Below, piece by piece: positions 8,546 to 16,360 of a stretch of DNA of 26,966 nucleotides. The first letter of the stretch is position 1. Every line of letters starts with the position of its first letter. The position numbers and the translations under genes are program-made. The notes under the pieces are model-generated. The model worked only from the letters and a program-made list of their open reading frames with translations, was not told where the DNA came from and ran no database searches. Source of the stretch: JAZRGE01 sp045644025 (lineage in GTDB: Bacteria; Bacillota; Clostridia; Oscillospirales; Acutalibacteraceae); NCBI GenBank assembly GCA_045644025.1, contig JAZRGE010000078.1:1-26966 (forward strand). Direction: 5' to 3'.

Positions 8546-9475
8546 ATGAGGCTTGTTTTTATGGGCACACCCGATTTTGCATCGGCCGTGCTTGAAAAGT
8601 TAATAGCCGAAGGTTTTGAAATAGCTGCTGCGTTCACAAGGGCCGATAAGCCCAAGGGCCGCAAGCAGGAACTTTGCGCACCCCCTGTGAAGGAAGTAGC
8701 TCTGGCAAACAACATTCCCGTTTATCAGCCCGAAAGCCTTAAGAACGGTGCGGCCGAGATAATTAAGAGTTATGAACCGGATGCAATAGTTGTGGCGGCT
8801 TATGGAAGGCTGCTGCCTAAAGAAGTGCTGGATATCCCGCGCCTTGGTTGTGTGAACGTTCACGCCTCTATTCTGCCTCGCCATAGGGGAGCATCTCCTA
8901 TTCAGAGTGCTATCCTTTGCGGAGATAAGCTCACGGGTGTCACAACAATGCTTATGAACGAAGGCTTGGATACGGGAGATATTTTGGAAATCGCTACCAC
9001 CGAAATTGGTGAGAGCGAGACTGCCGGTGAACTCTTTGATAGGCTGGCTGTTATTGGTGCCGATCTTGTGTGTCACACCCTTCGTGGCCTTGAAAAAGGG
9101 GAGATCACACCCCAAAAGCAGGACGATGCGGGCGCAACCTACGCAGCAATGATATCCAAGCAGGCCGCAAAGATAGATTTTTCTCTCGCGGCGGAGCAGA
9201 TATGCAATTTAGTCCGTGGTATGAATCCGTGGCCCGTAGCCCATACTCTTTTGGGCGGCAAGATTTTTAAGGTATATGCCGCAAAGGCTTCAGACTATAC
9301 CACCGATCTTCCTGCAGGAAGTGTTGCTGTGGGAGAGAAGCGTCTCGTTGTGGCCGCAGGCCAAGGCACGGCCTTGGAACTTTTGGAAGTGCAAGCCGAA
9401 GGCGGCAAGAGAATGACTGTTGCTCAATTTCTGGCAGGCCATGCCATTCCTTGCGGCACAATGCTTGGTGAATAG
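8546..9475 (+). CDS. fmt: Methionyl-tRNA formyltransferase
   Basis: This enzyme transfers a formyl group from 10-formyltetrahydrofolate to Met-tRNA for initiation. The 309 residues match the family. The N-terminus MRLVFMGTPDFA, the catalytic region VNVHASILPRHRGASPIQ (N104, H106) and the LDTGD motif (141-145) are all present. The C-terminal half carries the tRNA-contacting barrel (VRGMNPWPVAHT). GGAG at 8534-8537 lies 8 bases before ATG. The gene begins 4 bases after def and ends 2 bases before rsmB. Confidence 0.96.
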   Translation: MRLVFMGTPDFASAVLEKLIAEGFEIAAAFTRADKPKGRKQELCAPPVKEVALANNIPVYQPESLKNGAAEIIKSYEPDAIVVAAYGRLLPKEVLDIPRLGCVNVHASILPRHRGASPIQSAILCGDKLTGVTTMLMNEGLDTGDILEIATTEIGESETAGELFDRLAVIGADLVCHTLRGLEKGEITPQKQDDAGATYAAMISKQAAKIDFSLAAEQICNLVRGMNPWPVAHTLLGGKIFKVYAAKASDYTTDLPAGSVAVGEKRLVVAAGQGTALELLEVQAEGGKRMTVAQFLAGHAIPCGTMLGE

Positions 9476-9477
9476 AT

Positions 9478-10773
9478 ATGAATAATCCCAGATTATGCGC
9501 CCTGGAAGCCTTAAAGCGCACTCGAAAGGATGGGGCTTATTCCAATCTTGTGTTGGATGTTGTGCTGTCTGAATCGGATCTTTCCTCTGCGGACAGAGCT
9601 TTCGCTTCTGCTCTTTACTACGGCGTGTTGGAACGCACCATCACTCTGGACTATATCATTTCTCAGCTTTGCACATCCTCAGCAAAGAAAGTGGCTCCGC
9701 TGGTGATGGATTGCCTCAGATTGGGAATTTATCAGATAAAATATATGGATAAAGTGCCCGAAAGCGCCGCTGTGAACGAGACTGTGAAGATTGCAAAGCA
9801 AAAATGTTCGGGTGCGGCAGGGTTTGTGAACGCTGTGTTGCGCCGCGCTTGCAGGGAAGAGATTGAGCTTCCTGTGGGGCGAACAGCATATGCGCTATCC
9901 ATAAATTATTCCTGCCATAAATCCATTGCAAAGGAACTTATGGATTCTTATGGTTATGAGCAGGCTGAGAAATTCTTGGCCGAATCTCTTAATGCTCCCC
10001 CTGTTTATATAAGGGTGAACACCACCGCTGTTTCGCCCGAAGTTCTTATGGAAAAGCTTTTGGGAATGGGGCTAAATGTTAGCCGAACCGATATCCCCGA
10101 AGCGTTGGCCGTGAAGAACATTGGCAATCTGGAAAACAATCCGCTTTTTACGGAAGGTTTTTTCCACGTGGAAGATATGGCCGCTCAGTGGGCTGTGAAG
10201 GTGTTGGCGCCCAAGGCGGGCCAGCGTGTGTTGGATCTTTGCGCCGCCCCCGGCGGAAAAGCTTTTTCTGCCGCTGAGTATATGGAAAACAAGGGCGAGA
10301 TACTGGCCTTTGATTTATATGAAAACCGAGCCAACCTCATAAGAAACGGTGCGGAAAGGCTGGGCCTTTCAATCGTGCGGGCCAATGCCGCCGATTCCAC
10401 TGTGCATAATAGTGAGCTTGGCCAATTCGATAGAGTGCTTTGCGATGTGCCTTGCTCAGGGCTTGGTATTATCCGCCGTAAACCCGATATTAAGTATAAG
10501 TCGGCAGAGGATTTCGCTGATTTGCCCGATCTTCAGTATGCTTTGTTGGAAAACGGAGCAAAGTATCTTAAAAAAGGCGGCAGGCTGGTTTATTCCACCT
10601 GCACCCTTCGCCCCGCAGAAAATGAAAATATAGTGGCTCGCTTTTTGGCCGAGCACCCCGAATTTTCGCCCCTGGAGCTCGATATTGCAGGGGAGCGGGC
10701 ATCTGCCAGAACATTCTGGCCTCAATCTGATAAAACCGACGGTTTTTTTGTCGCAGTTTTTGTTAAGGAGTAG
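9478..10773 (+). CDS. rsmB: 16S rRNA (cytosine-967-C5)-methyltransferase RsmB
   Basis: This SAM-dependent enzyme makes m5C967 in 16S rRNA (E. coli numbering). The 431 residues divide into an N-terminal NusB-like RNA-binding domain (about 1-140), a linker, and a Rossmann methyltransferase domain. The SAM motif is VLDLCAAPGGK, followed by the DVPCSGLG motif and YSTCTL, whose cysteine is the expected nucleophile. The Shine-Dalgarno is weak (GGTG near 9464), consistent with coupling to fmt translation, which ends 2 bases upstream. A YugP-like zinc peptidase often found between fmt and rsmB in clostridia is absent. Confidence 0.94.
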   Translation: MNNPRLCALEALKRTRKDGAYSNLVLDVVLSESDLSSADRAFASALYYGVLERTITLDYIISQLCTSSAKKVAPLVMDCLRLGIYQIKYMDKVPESAAVNETVKIAKQKCSGAAGFVNAVLRRACREEIELPVGRTAYALSINYSCHKSIAKELMDSYGYEQAEKFLAESLNAPPVYIRVNTTAVSPEVLMEKLLGMGLNVSRTDIPEALAVKNIGNLENNPLFTEGFFHVEDMAAQWAVKVLAPKAGQRVLDLCAAPGGKAFSAAEYMENKGEILAFDLYENRANLIRNGAERLGLSIVRANAADSTVHNSELGQFDRVLCDVPCSGLGIIRRKPDIKYKSAEDFADLPDLQYALLENGAKYLKKGGRLVYSTCTLRPAENENIVARFLAEHPEFSPLELDIAGERASARTFWPQSDKTDGFFVAVFVKE

Positions 10774-10776
10774 TCT

Positions 10777-11820
10777 ATGCTTGAAAGAGATATAAAATCT
10801 CTATATCCCGAAGAACTTGCCGTTGCCTTTAAGGAAATGGGCGAGCCTTCTTATCGTGCAGCTCAGGTGTTTGATTGGCTGCATAGGGGGATACACAGCT
10901 TTGATGAAATGACTAATATCTCCAAAGCGCTGCGCCAAAAACTGGCCGATAATTATGATATAAGAAATGTAGGCATTGAGAAAAAACTTGAATCGGGCAT
11001 AGATGATACTGTAAAATATCTATATAAGATGTCCCACGATGGAGAGTTTGTTGAATCGGTGCTTATGCGATATCATTATGGTGATACGGTTTGTGTATCC
11101 ACACAGGTGGGTTGCCGAATGGCTTGCCGCTTCTGCGCCTCGGGGCAGAACGGGCTCACCAGAAGTCTCACAGCTTCGGAAATGCTATCCCAGATCACTG
11201 CCGCCCAGGCCGATACGGGTCGCCGAGTTTCTCACATAGTGATGATGGGAATGGGCGAACCTTTTGATAACTACGAAAATGCTCTGCGGTTTATCCGCCT
11301 GGCCAGCCACGAAAAAGGTCTTAATCTTTCGGCAAGGCATATCACTCTTTCCACCTGTGGCGTTGTGAAGGGAATTCGTCGCTTTGCTGAAGAAGGTCTG
11401 CCGGTCACCTTATCCGTTTCGCTGCATGCACCAAACGATAGCGTGAGAGATAAGATTATGCCGGTGAACAAAAGCTGGGGCGTGGATGAGGTGTTGGCCT
11501 CTGCAGGGGATTATGCTAAGGCCACAGGCCGCCGGGTTTCCTATGAGTACGCTCTGTTTAAGGATGTGAACGATCAGGATGCCCACGCTAAGGAATTGGC
11601 CGAACGGCTTCGGGGCACTCTGTCTCACGTGAATCTTATTCCCGGTAATCACGTTGATGAAACCGATTTGGCATCCTCCGATCCTGCAAGGGTGAAGAGA
11701 TTTGCCTACATATTAGAAAAGGGTGGAATTCCTACCACCGTGAGAAGGACGCTGGGGTCGGATATCAATGCCTCCTGCGGCCAATTAAGAAAGGAAGTGA
11801 AAGCAGATGCTGATAGTTAG
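10777..11820 (+). CDS. rlmN: Dual-specificity 23S rRNA/tRNA adenine-C2 methyltransferase RlmN
   Basis: This radical-SAM enzyme methylates C2 of A2503 in 23S rRNA and of A37 in some tRNAs. The protein has 347 residues. The cluster motif CxxxCxxC is C113, C117 and C120 in GCRMACRFCASG. The methyl-carrying cysteine near the C-terminus is C334 in INASCGQLR. The segment GMGEPFDNY is the conserved SAM-contact region. AAGGAG lies upstream of ATG 10777. The last 14 bases overlap the start of prpC. Confidence 0.95.
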   Translation: MLERDIKSLYPEELAVAFKEMGEPSYRAAQVFDWLHRGIHSFDEMTNISKALRQKLADNYDIRNVGIEKKLESGIDDTVKYLYKMSHDGEFVESVLMRYHYGDTVCVSTQVGCRMACRFCASGQNGLTRSLTASEMLSQITAAQADTGRRVSHIVMMGMGEPFDNYENALRFIRLASHEKGLNLSARHITLSTCGVVKGIRRFAEEGLPVTLSVSLHAPNDSVRDKIMPVNKSWGVDEVLASAGDYAKATGRRVSYEYALFKDVNDQDAHAKELAERLRGTLSHVNLIPGNHVDETDLASSDPARVKRFAYILEKGGIPTTVRRTLGSDINASCGQLRKEVKADADS

Positions 11821-12535
11821 CCTAACAGATAAAGGGTTGGTGAGAGAAAGCAATCAGGATTCCTATGCCGCAGGCGAGTTATCGGGCGGAGTGGCTTGGG
11901 CTGTTGTGTGCGATGGTATGGGCGGAGCCAACGGCGGAAATATTGCCAGCGCCATGGCTGTTAAATCCATATCCGAAAGCATAAACTCCAACTACCGCGA
12001 GGGTATGAGCAGCAACTCTATTCGTGATCTTCTGCTTTCGGCCGCTGCTGCCGCCAATGCTTCAATTTACGATACCGCCAATAGCGTGGAGAGCCTTAAA
12101 GGAATGGGCACCACCCTTGTGGCTGCCGTGATAGCATCGGGAGTAGCTCATATTGTTCATGCAGGCGATAGCCGAGCCTATCTTTATTATTCGGGCGAAA
12201 TGGAGCAGATCACCAAAGATCACTCGGTAGTCCAGAGTATGATAGACGATGGCAGGCTTACAACTGATGAAGCCAAGACCTACCCCGGCAAGAACTACAT
12301 TGTTCGCGCTTTGGGAGTGGATAAGAGAGTTGATTGCGATTACAACGAGTTTGATATGCCCGAAGGAAGCACATTGCTTGTTTGCACCGATGGGCTCACG
12401 AACCTTGTGGACGACGGCGTGATACTCTCTGTGCTTGGCGAAAATAATATTCAGGAATGCCCAAAAATACTTATAGATCTTGCCAACCAAAACGGCGGCC
12501 GCGATAATATCACCGCGGTGCTTGTATCAAGGTAG
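11807..12535 (+). CDS. prpC: PP2C-family Ser/Thr protein phosphatase (PrpC/Stp)
   Basis: This metal-dependent phosphatase reverses phosphorylation by the adjacent kinase PrkC. The 242 residues are full length for bacterial PP2C. Motifs in order: VRESNQDSY, CDGMGG (metal-binding aspartate), GMGTTLV, HAGDSRAYLY, TKDHSVV and GRDNITAVLV (metal-binding Asp and Asn). No membrane segment is seen, so it is cytoplasmic. The start lies inside the end of rlmN with AGGAAG upstream; prkC starts 15 bases after the stop. Cognate phosphatase-kinase pairing is conserved across Bacillota. Confidence 0.95.
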   Translation: MLIVSLTDKGLVRESNQDSYAAGELSGGVAWAVVCDGMGGANGGNIASAMAVKSISESINSNYREGMSSNSIRDLLLSAAAAANASIYDTANSVESLKGMGTTLVAAVIASGVAHIVHAGDSRAYLYYSGEMEQITKDHSVVQSMIDDGRLTTDEAKTYPGKNYIVRALGVDKRVDCDYNEFDMPEGSTLLVCTDGLTNLVDDGVILSVLGENNIQECPKILIDLANQNGGRDNITAVLVSR

Positions 12536-12550
12536 TATAGGAGTGAAATT

Positions 12551-14593
12551 ATGGATAAGTATATTGGTAAAAGGCTTGATGGCCGCTATGAGATTAAGGA
12601 AATAATCGGTATGGGCGGTATGGCCGTTGTTTATAAGGCCTACGATAATATCGAGGATAGAATTGTTGCTGTGAAGATCCTTAAGGAGGAATTTGCAGGC
12701 AACGAAGAGTTTCTGCGCCGTTTTAAGAACGAAAGCAAGGCTGTGGCCCTGCTTTCCCATCCCAATATCGTTAAAGTGTTCGATGTTAGCTTCGGCGATC
12801 TTATTCAGTATATTGTAATGGAATATATTGATGGCATCACCCTTAAAGAATATATCGAGCAGCAGGGTGCTCTTAGCTGGAAGGAGACTGTGCACTTCAC
12901 GATCCAGATTCTCCGCGGACTTCAGCACGCCCACGATAAGGGTATTGTTCACCGCGATGTTAAGCCCCAGAATATAATGCTTTTGCCCGATCGCACCATC
13001 AAGATGGCCGATTTCGGTATTGCAAGATTTGCCAGAAACGAGCATCAGACTATGACCGATAAGGCTATCGGTTCGGTGCATTATATCAGCCCCGAGCAGG
13101 CCAAGGGTGAATTGACCGATGAAAAGGCCGATATCTATTCCGTGGGTATTATTATGTACGAAATGCTCACAGGCCAGGTGCCATTCACTTCCAAGAGTGC
13201 TGTTTCGGTGGCTATAATGCAGCTGCAGAATGATCCCAAAAAGCCCACCGAAGTGAATCCCGAGATCCCGGAAGGCCTTGAAGATATCACCATGCACGCT
13301 ATGCAGAAGAGCCCCGATGATAGATATAAGACTGCAGCCGAAATGCTGCACGATCTGGAAGAGTTTAAGCGCTCTCCCGGTATGAGATTCGAGTATTCCT
13401 ATTTTGTGGATGATTCTCCCACCCGCTTTGTGGCAGGCACCGGCATTGTGAACGATGCCGAGTTGGCAGATGATGACGACGAGGATGACGAGGACGACGA
13501 GCGCTCTCCCATCCTGCCCATTCTTGCAGGTATAGCCACCACTTTGGTGATAGCTCTGGTGGCTCTGCTTATTCTTTTTGGCCCCACACTTTTCGGCACC
13601 ACGGGCGATTCTATTGAGGTACCTGAATTTATAGGGCTTACCTATGAGCAGATACTCACCAGTGATGAATACGATGATTTCAGGATCACAAAGTATGAAG
13701 ATTATAACAACGATTATCCTGCGGGCGTAGTCTTTGCTCAAGATCCCGGTGAGGGAGCCACAAGGAAGAAAAGCAATGCACAGGTCACTATCTGGATCAG
13801 CCTTGGCCCCAAGGTGGCAAAGGTGCCTAATCTTTACGGACTCCCCATAAATTCGGGTATTAACGAGCTTGTGAAGAATGGCTTTAACGTTTATGAAATA
13901 GTCTACGAAGAGGATCCCAACGTGCCGGCAGGCTGCATTATTAAAACAGTGCCTGCTGCAGGCGACAGCGTTGATCCTATCACCAAGATCACTATCTATC
14001 AGTCGGGTGGCGCCGCCGATGCTTTGGTTACGGTGCCTATGCTCGTTGGTATGACAGAAGCCGAAGCCAAGAAAGCAATCGAGGCTGCCGGCTTCACAGT
14101 CGGCACGGTAACAACCGAATATAATCAGCTTGCGGAGGCAGGATACGTTGTTAATCAGAGTCTGCTTCGCGGTGAGTCCTACGAGCGAAACACACCCATT
14201 GATATCGTGCTCAGCAACGGTCTTTGGAAGTTCAGCCACGATCTTAAGCTGGATATCGAAAATCATTCTGCCGATCTCTTTACCAACGGCAACGAAACTC
14301 TAACCTACACTCTTAATATATATGAATGGACTGTGGGCACCGAAGAATCCACCGCCAAAAAGAGCACAGGCATTATTGATAGCACCAAGAAAGAATACGT
14401 TCACAGTGTTGTTGTGGAAGGCGCTGATACCGCTATCGCACCCGTGAACGTGAAGATTACAATTATTGCAAGCGGTGTGGAAGGCGCTACCGAAAGGGTG
14501 TTCTACGTGGCTCAGGTGGATGCCGAAGAAAAGGTTGTGAGCAACGAACTTTATTGGCCGCAGAACACAGCCAATGAGGGCGTTGGCGCATAA
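12551..14593 (+). CDS. prkC: PASTA-domain membrane Ser/Thr kinase (PrkC/PknB type)
   Basis: This 680-residue transmembrane kinase is expected to sense muropeptides or lipid II through outer PASTA repeats and control cell-wall and translation proteins. Kinase domain about residues 10-275: glycine loop IGMGGMAVVYKA, VAVKI with K42, HRDVKPQN with catalytic D136, DFG at 154-156, activation-loop threonines T168 and T170, then GSVHYISPEQ. An acidic run lies at 306-317, just before a membrane helix at about 320-343. Three PASTA repeats follow (about 355-418, 423-485, 493-557) and a beta-rich tail of about 120 residues that I do not recognise. The acidic rather than basic inner membrane flank is unusual. 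TAGGAG lies upstream of the ATG. Confidence 0.94.
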   Translation: MDKYIGKRLDGRYEIKEIIGMGGMAVVYKAYDNIEDRIVAVKILKEEFAGNEEFLRRFKNESKAVALLSHPNIVKVFDVSFGDLIQYIVMEYIDGITLKEYIEQQGALSWKETVHFTIQILRGLQHAHDKGIVHRDVKPQNIMLLPDRTIKMADFGIARFARNEHQTMTDKAIGSVHYISPEQAKGELTDEKADIYSVGIIMYEMLTGQVPFTSKSAVSVAIMQLQNDPKKPTEVNPEIPEGLEDITMHAMQKSPDDRYKTAAEMLHDLEEFKRSPGMRFEYSYFVDDSPTRFVAGTGIVNDAELADDDDEDDEDDERSPILPILAGIATTLVIALVALLILFGPTLFGTTGDSIEVPEFIGLTYEQILTSDEYDDFRITKYEDYNNDYPAGVVFAQDPGEGATRKKSNAQVTIWISLGPKVAKVPNLYGLPINSGINELVKNGFNVYEIVYEEDPNVPAGCIIKTVPAAGDSVDPITKITIYQSGGAADALVTVPMLVGMTEAEAKKAIEAAGFTVGTVTTEYNQLAEAGYVVNQSLLRGESYERNTPIDIVLSNGLWKFSHDLKLDIENHSADLFTNGNETLTYTLNIYEWTVGTEESTAKKSTGIIDSTKKEYVHSVVVEGADTAIAPVNVKITIIASGVEGATERVFYVAQVDAEEKVVSNELYWPQNTANEGVGA

Positions 14594-14614
14594 ATTATAC
14601 AGTAAAGGTATAGT

Positions 14615-15517
14615 ATGGCAGAACTTAAGAAAATCACAGGAACTGTTATAAAGCAAATTGCCGGCTTCTACTATGTAGATGCCGGCGATGGCATATATGA
14701 ATGCAGGGCAAAGGGTCGCTTCCGCAACGTGCACGAAACACCCCTGCCGGGCGACGCCGTGGATATTCTGGCGGCCGCTGGAGCTACAGGTAGGCTGGAA
14801 AATATCCATTCGCGCCGCAATTTCTTTATCCGCCCTGCCGTGGCCAATGTGGATAGAATGTATATCGTTTCTTCCGTGGTTGATCCTGCTCCCAACGCTG
14901 TGGTTATGGATAGATTGGCTGCTATTGCCGAATTTAAGGGCGTGGAACCCGTTTTTGTTTTCAATAAGGCCGATATCGCCGATGCAGAGAGTTGGGCTGA
15001 TATATATAGGAAGGCAGGATTCGAGACATTCGTTGTCTCGGCCGCCACGGGAGAGGGCGTGGCTGCTCTACGTGAGAGTATTAAGGGCAGAATATGCGTC
15101 TTCACAGGCAATTCCGGCGTGGGAAAATCCAGCCTGCTTAATCATATCTTTCCCGAAGCTGAGTTGGCCACGGGTGAGATAAGCACAAAGCTTGGCCGTG
15201 GTCGCCACACCACCCGCACAGTGGAACTTCTTGGCACAAGCGGCGGCTACATAGCCGATACACCCGGCTTTTCTTCACTAACCTTTGAGCAGGAAGATAT
15301 TTTGAAGGACGATCTGGTGAATTGCTTTAGGGAATTTGCCGATTACGTTGGTGATTGCAGGTTTACGTCCTGCTCACATACGTCCGAAAAGGGTTGTGCC
15401 GTGCTTGATGCTGTGAGGGCAGGGGATATTCACCCCAGCCGCCTGGAAAGCTACAAGGTGTTTTATGATGAACTTAAAAATATAAAGGAATGGGAAAGAA
15501 AAAAGAAGAGTGAGTAG
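14615..15517 (+). CDS. rsgA: Small ribosomal subunit biogenesis GTPase RsgA
   Basis: This circularly permuted GTPase helps mature the 30S subunit. The 300 residues show an N-terminal OB fold, then the permuted motif order: G4 NKAD (117-120), SAATGEG (142-148), G1 GNSGVGKSS (165-173) and G3 DTPGF (215-219). The C-terminal zinc site is C248, C253, H255 and C261. It begins 21 bases after prkC with AAAGG upstream. In Bacillus the next gene is rpe; here the operon passes instead into a tRNA gene, with no terminator in between. Confidence 0.95.
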   Translation: MAELKKITGTVIKQIAGFYYVDAGDGIYECRAKGRFRNVHETPLPGDAVDILAAAGATGRLENIHSRRNFFIRPAVANVDRMYIVSSVVDPAPNAVVMDRLAAIAEFKGVEPVFVFNKADIADAESWADIYRKAGFETFVVSAATGEGVAALRESIKGRICVFTGNSGVGKSSLLNHIFPEAELATGEISTKLGRGRHTTRTVELLGTSGGYIADTPGFSSLTFEQEDILKDDLVNCFREFADYVGDCRFTSCSHTSEKGCAVLDAVRAGDIHPSRLESYKVFYDELKNIKEWERKKKSE

Positions 15518-15526
15518 TCAAATTTC

Positions 15527-15555
15527 TTGACATTTCCGCAGCCTTTATTTATAAT
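15527..15555 (+). promoter_or_regulatory. Promoter of the tRNA-Leu gene
   Basis: TTGACA (15527-15532), a 17-base spacer and TATAAT (15550-15555) match consensus fully. The predicted start is only a few bases before the mature tRNA 5' end. The -35 begins 9 bases after the rsgA stop. Confidence 0.9.
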
Positions 15556-15565
15556 GTGTCTTGTC

Positions 15566-15652
15566 GCCGCTGTGGTGGAATTGGCAGACACAAGGGACTT
15601 AAAATCCCTCGGTAGCAATACCGTACCGGTTCGACCCCGGTCAGCGGCACCA
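15566..15652 (+). tRNA. tRNA-Leu, anticodon UAA
   Basis: This is an 87-base class II tRNA. The acceptor stem is GCCGCTG (15566-15572) with CAGCGGC (15642-15648), discriminator A and an encoded CCA (15650-15652). The anticodon stem is AGGGA/TCCCT with loop CTTAAAA, giving anticodon TAA at 15600-15602, which reads UUA and UUG leucine codons. A long variable arm follows. The T arm is ACCGG-TTCGACC-CCGGT. Long variable arm, anticodon and A discriminator all agree with leucine. Confidence 0.96.
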
Positions 15653-15684
15653 AAAAATCCAAGCCTGATGGCTTGGATTTTTTT
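15653..15684 (+). terminator. Rho-independent terminator after tRNA-Leu
   Basis: The arms AAATCCAAGCC (15655-15665) and GGCTTGGATTT (15670-15680) form an 11-bp stem with loop TGAT, followed by more T. This is the first clear terminator after the yicC promoter, so it may also end the long operon. Confidence 0.94.
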
Positions 15685-15685
15685 A

Positions 15686-15714
15686 TTGCACCGATAATAT
15701 TGTTGTGATATTAT
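15686..15714 (+). promoter_or_regulatory. Promoter of the PH-domain gene
   Basis: TTGCAC (15686-15691), a 17-base spacer and TATTAT (15709-15714), with TG one base before the -10. It directly follows the tRNA terminator and lies 7 bases before the Shine-Dalgarno, giving a very short leader. Confidence 0.6.
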
Positions 15715-15735
15715 TCTAATAAAGGAGTGAGTGCT

Positions 15736-16326
15736 GTGCAGAGTGAGAAGTTTCGGCATATTTTGCTATCGGGTGAACAAGTTGTTTGGGCCGATGGTGT
15801 GAACAAGTCTTCTTTCAGGGCCAAAGGGATAATAAAAGGCGGAGCTGTACTTTTGCCGCTCAGCATTTTTGCGGGAATGTTTGTTGGTGCGCCTGCATCT
15901 GCCGCTATGAATAAAGAAGGAGCGGGCGAGTTTTTTACGGTGATATTTTCTATTGCTGCGGTGCTGTTTGCGGTGGGATTTCTGGTTAATCTTATTAGAG
16001 TGGTGCTGCAATCCAACAACACGTTCTTTGCTATCACCGATAAAAGAGTCATAAAGCTGGAAGGCACCTTCGGCAATCGTTTCAGCCACTATTCCCTTAA
16101 AAACGTGGGCAACGTTTTTGTGCAGGGCGGTGCGTTTGATGCCAAAGGCGCGGGTGGTAGCGCAGATATTATTGTGGCGGCGGCTGATTTTCACACCGAT
16201 CCTAATGGAAATCGTGTGCGCTCCAAAATGGTGGTGCGATCGCTTAATCGAGCCTACGATGCCTACAAACTGCTCTCGGAAATGACAGAAGGAAACAACG
16301 AAGCGCTGAGAATAATAGCAGAATAA
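15736..16326 (+). CDS. Membrane protein with bacterial PH-like domain
   Basis: This 196-residue protein begins with a soluble segment (about 1-34) and has two predicted membrane helices (about 35-57 and 65-91). It continues with a segment resembling bacterial PH/DUF304 domains: FFAITDKRVIKLEGTFGNRFSHYSLKNVGNVFV (residues 97-129), where the ITDKRVI strand is the usual mark. The last strand leads into a helix (NRAYDAYKLLSEM). Such domains in membrane proteins have no settled function; roles at the lipid surface are proposed. GTG 15736 is chosen because AAAGGAG (15721-15727) lies 8 bases upstream, while the in-frame GTG at 15727 overlaps that site. The gene is monocistronic, between two terminators. 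Confidence 0.78.
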   Translation: MQSEKFRHILLSGEQVVWADGVNKSSFRAKGIIKGGAVLLPLSIFAGMFVGAPASAAMNKEGAGEFFTVIFSIAAVLFAVGFLVNLIRVVLQSNNTFFAITDKRVIKLEGTFGNRFSHYSLKNVGNVFVQGGAFDAKGAGGSADIIVAAADFHTDPNGNRVRSKMVVRSLNRAYDAYKLLSEMTEGNNEALRIIAE

Positions 16327-16330
16327 AATT

Positions 16331-16360
16331 AACCCCCAAGCTACGGCTTGGGGGGTTTGT
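16331..16360. terminator. Terminator between convergent PH-domain and nitrilase-GDPD genes
   Basis: AACCCCCAAGC (16331-16341) pairs with GCTTGGGGG (16346-16354) over loop TACG, a strong GC-rich stem followed by TTTG and more T on the plus strand. On the minus strand the tail is weaker. The gap between the two stop codons is only 33 bases. Confidence 0.85.

Noticed and set aside
12527..14266. Long minus-strand open frame of 579 codons opposite prkC
   Set aside because: The sense strand encodes a complete PASTA kinase with all motifs. The antisense frame is rich in His, Ile and Cys without recognisable motifs and arises from codon bias that avoids stops on the other strand.
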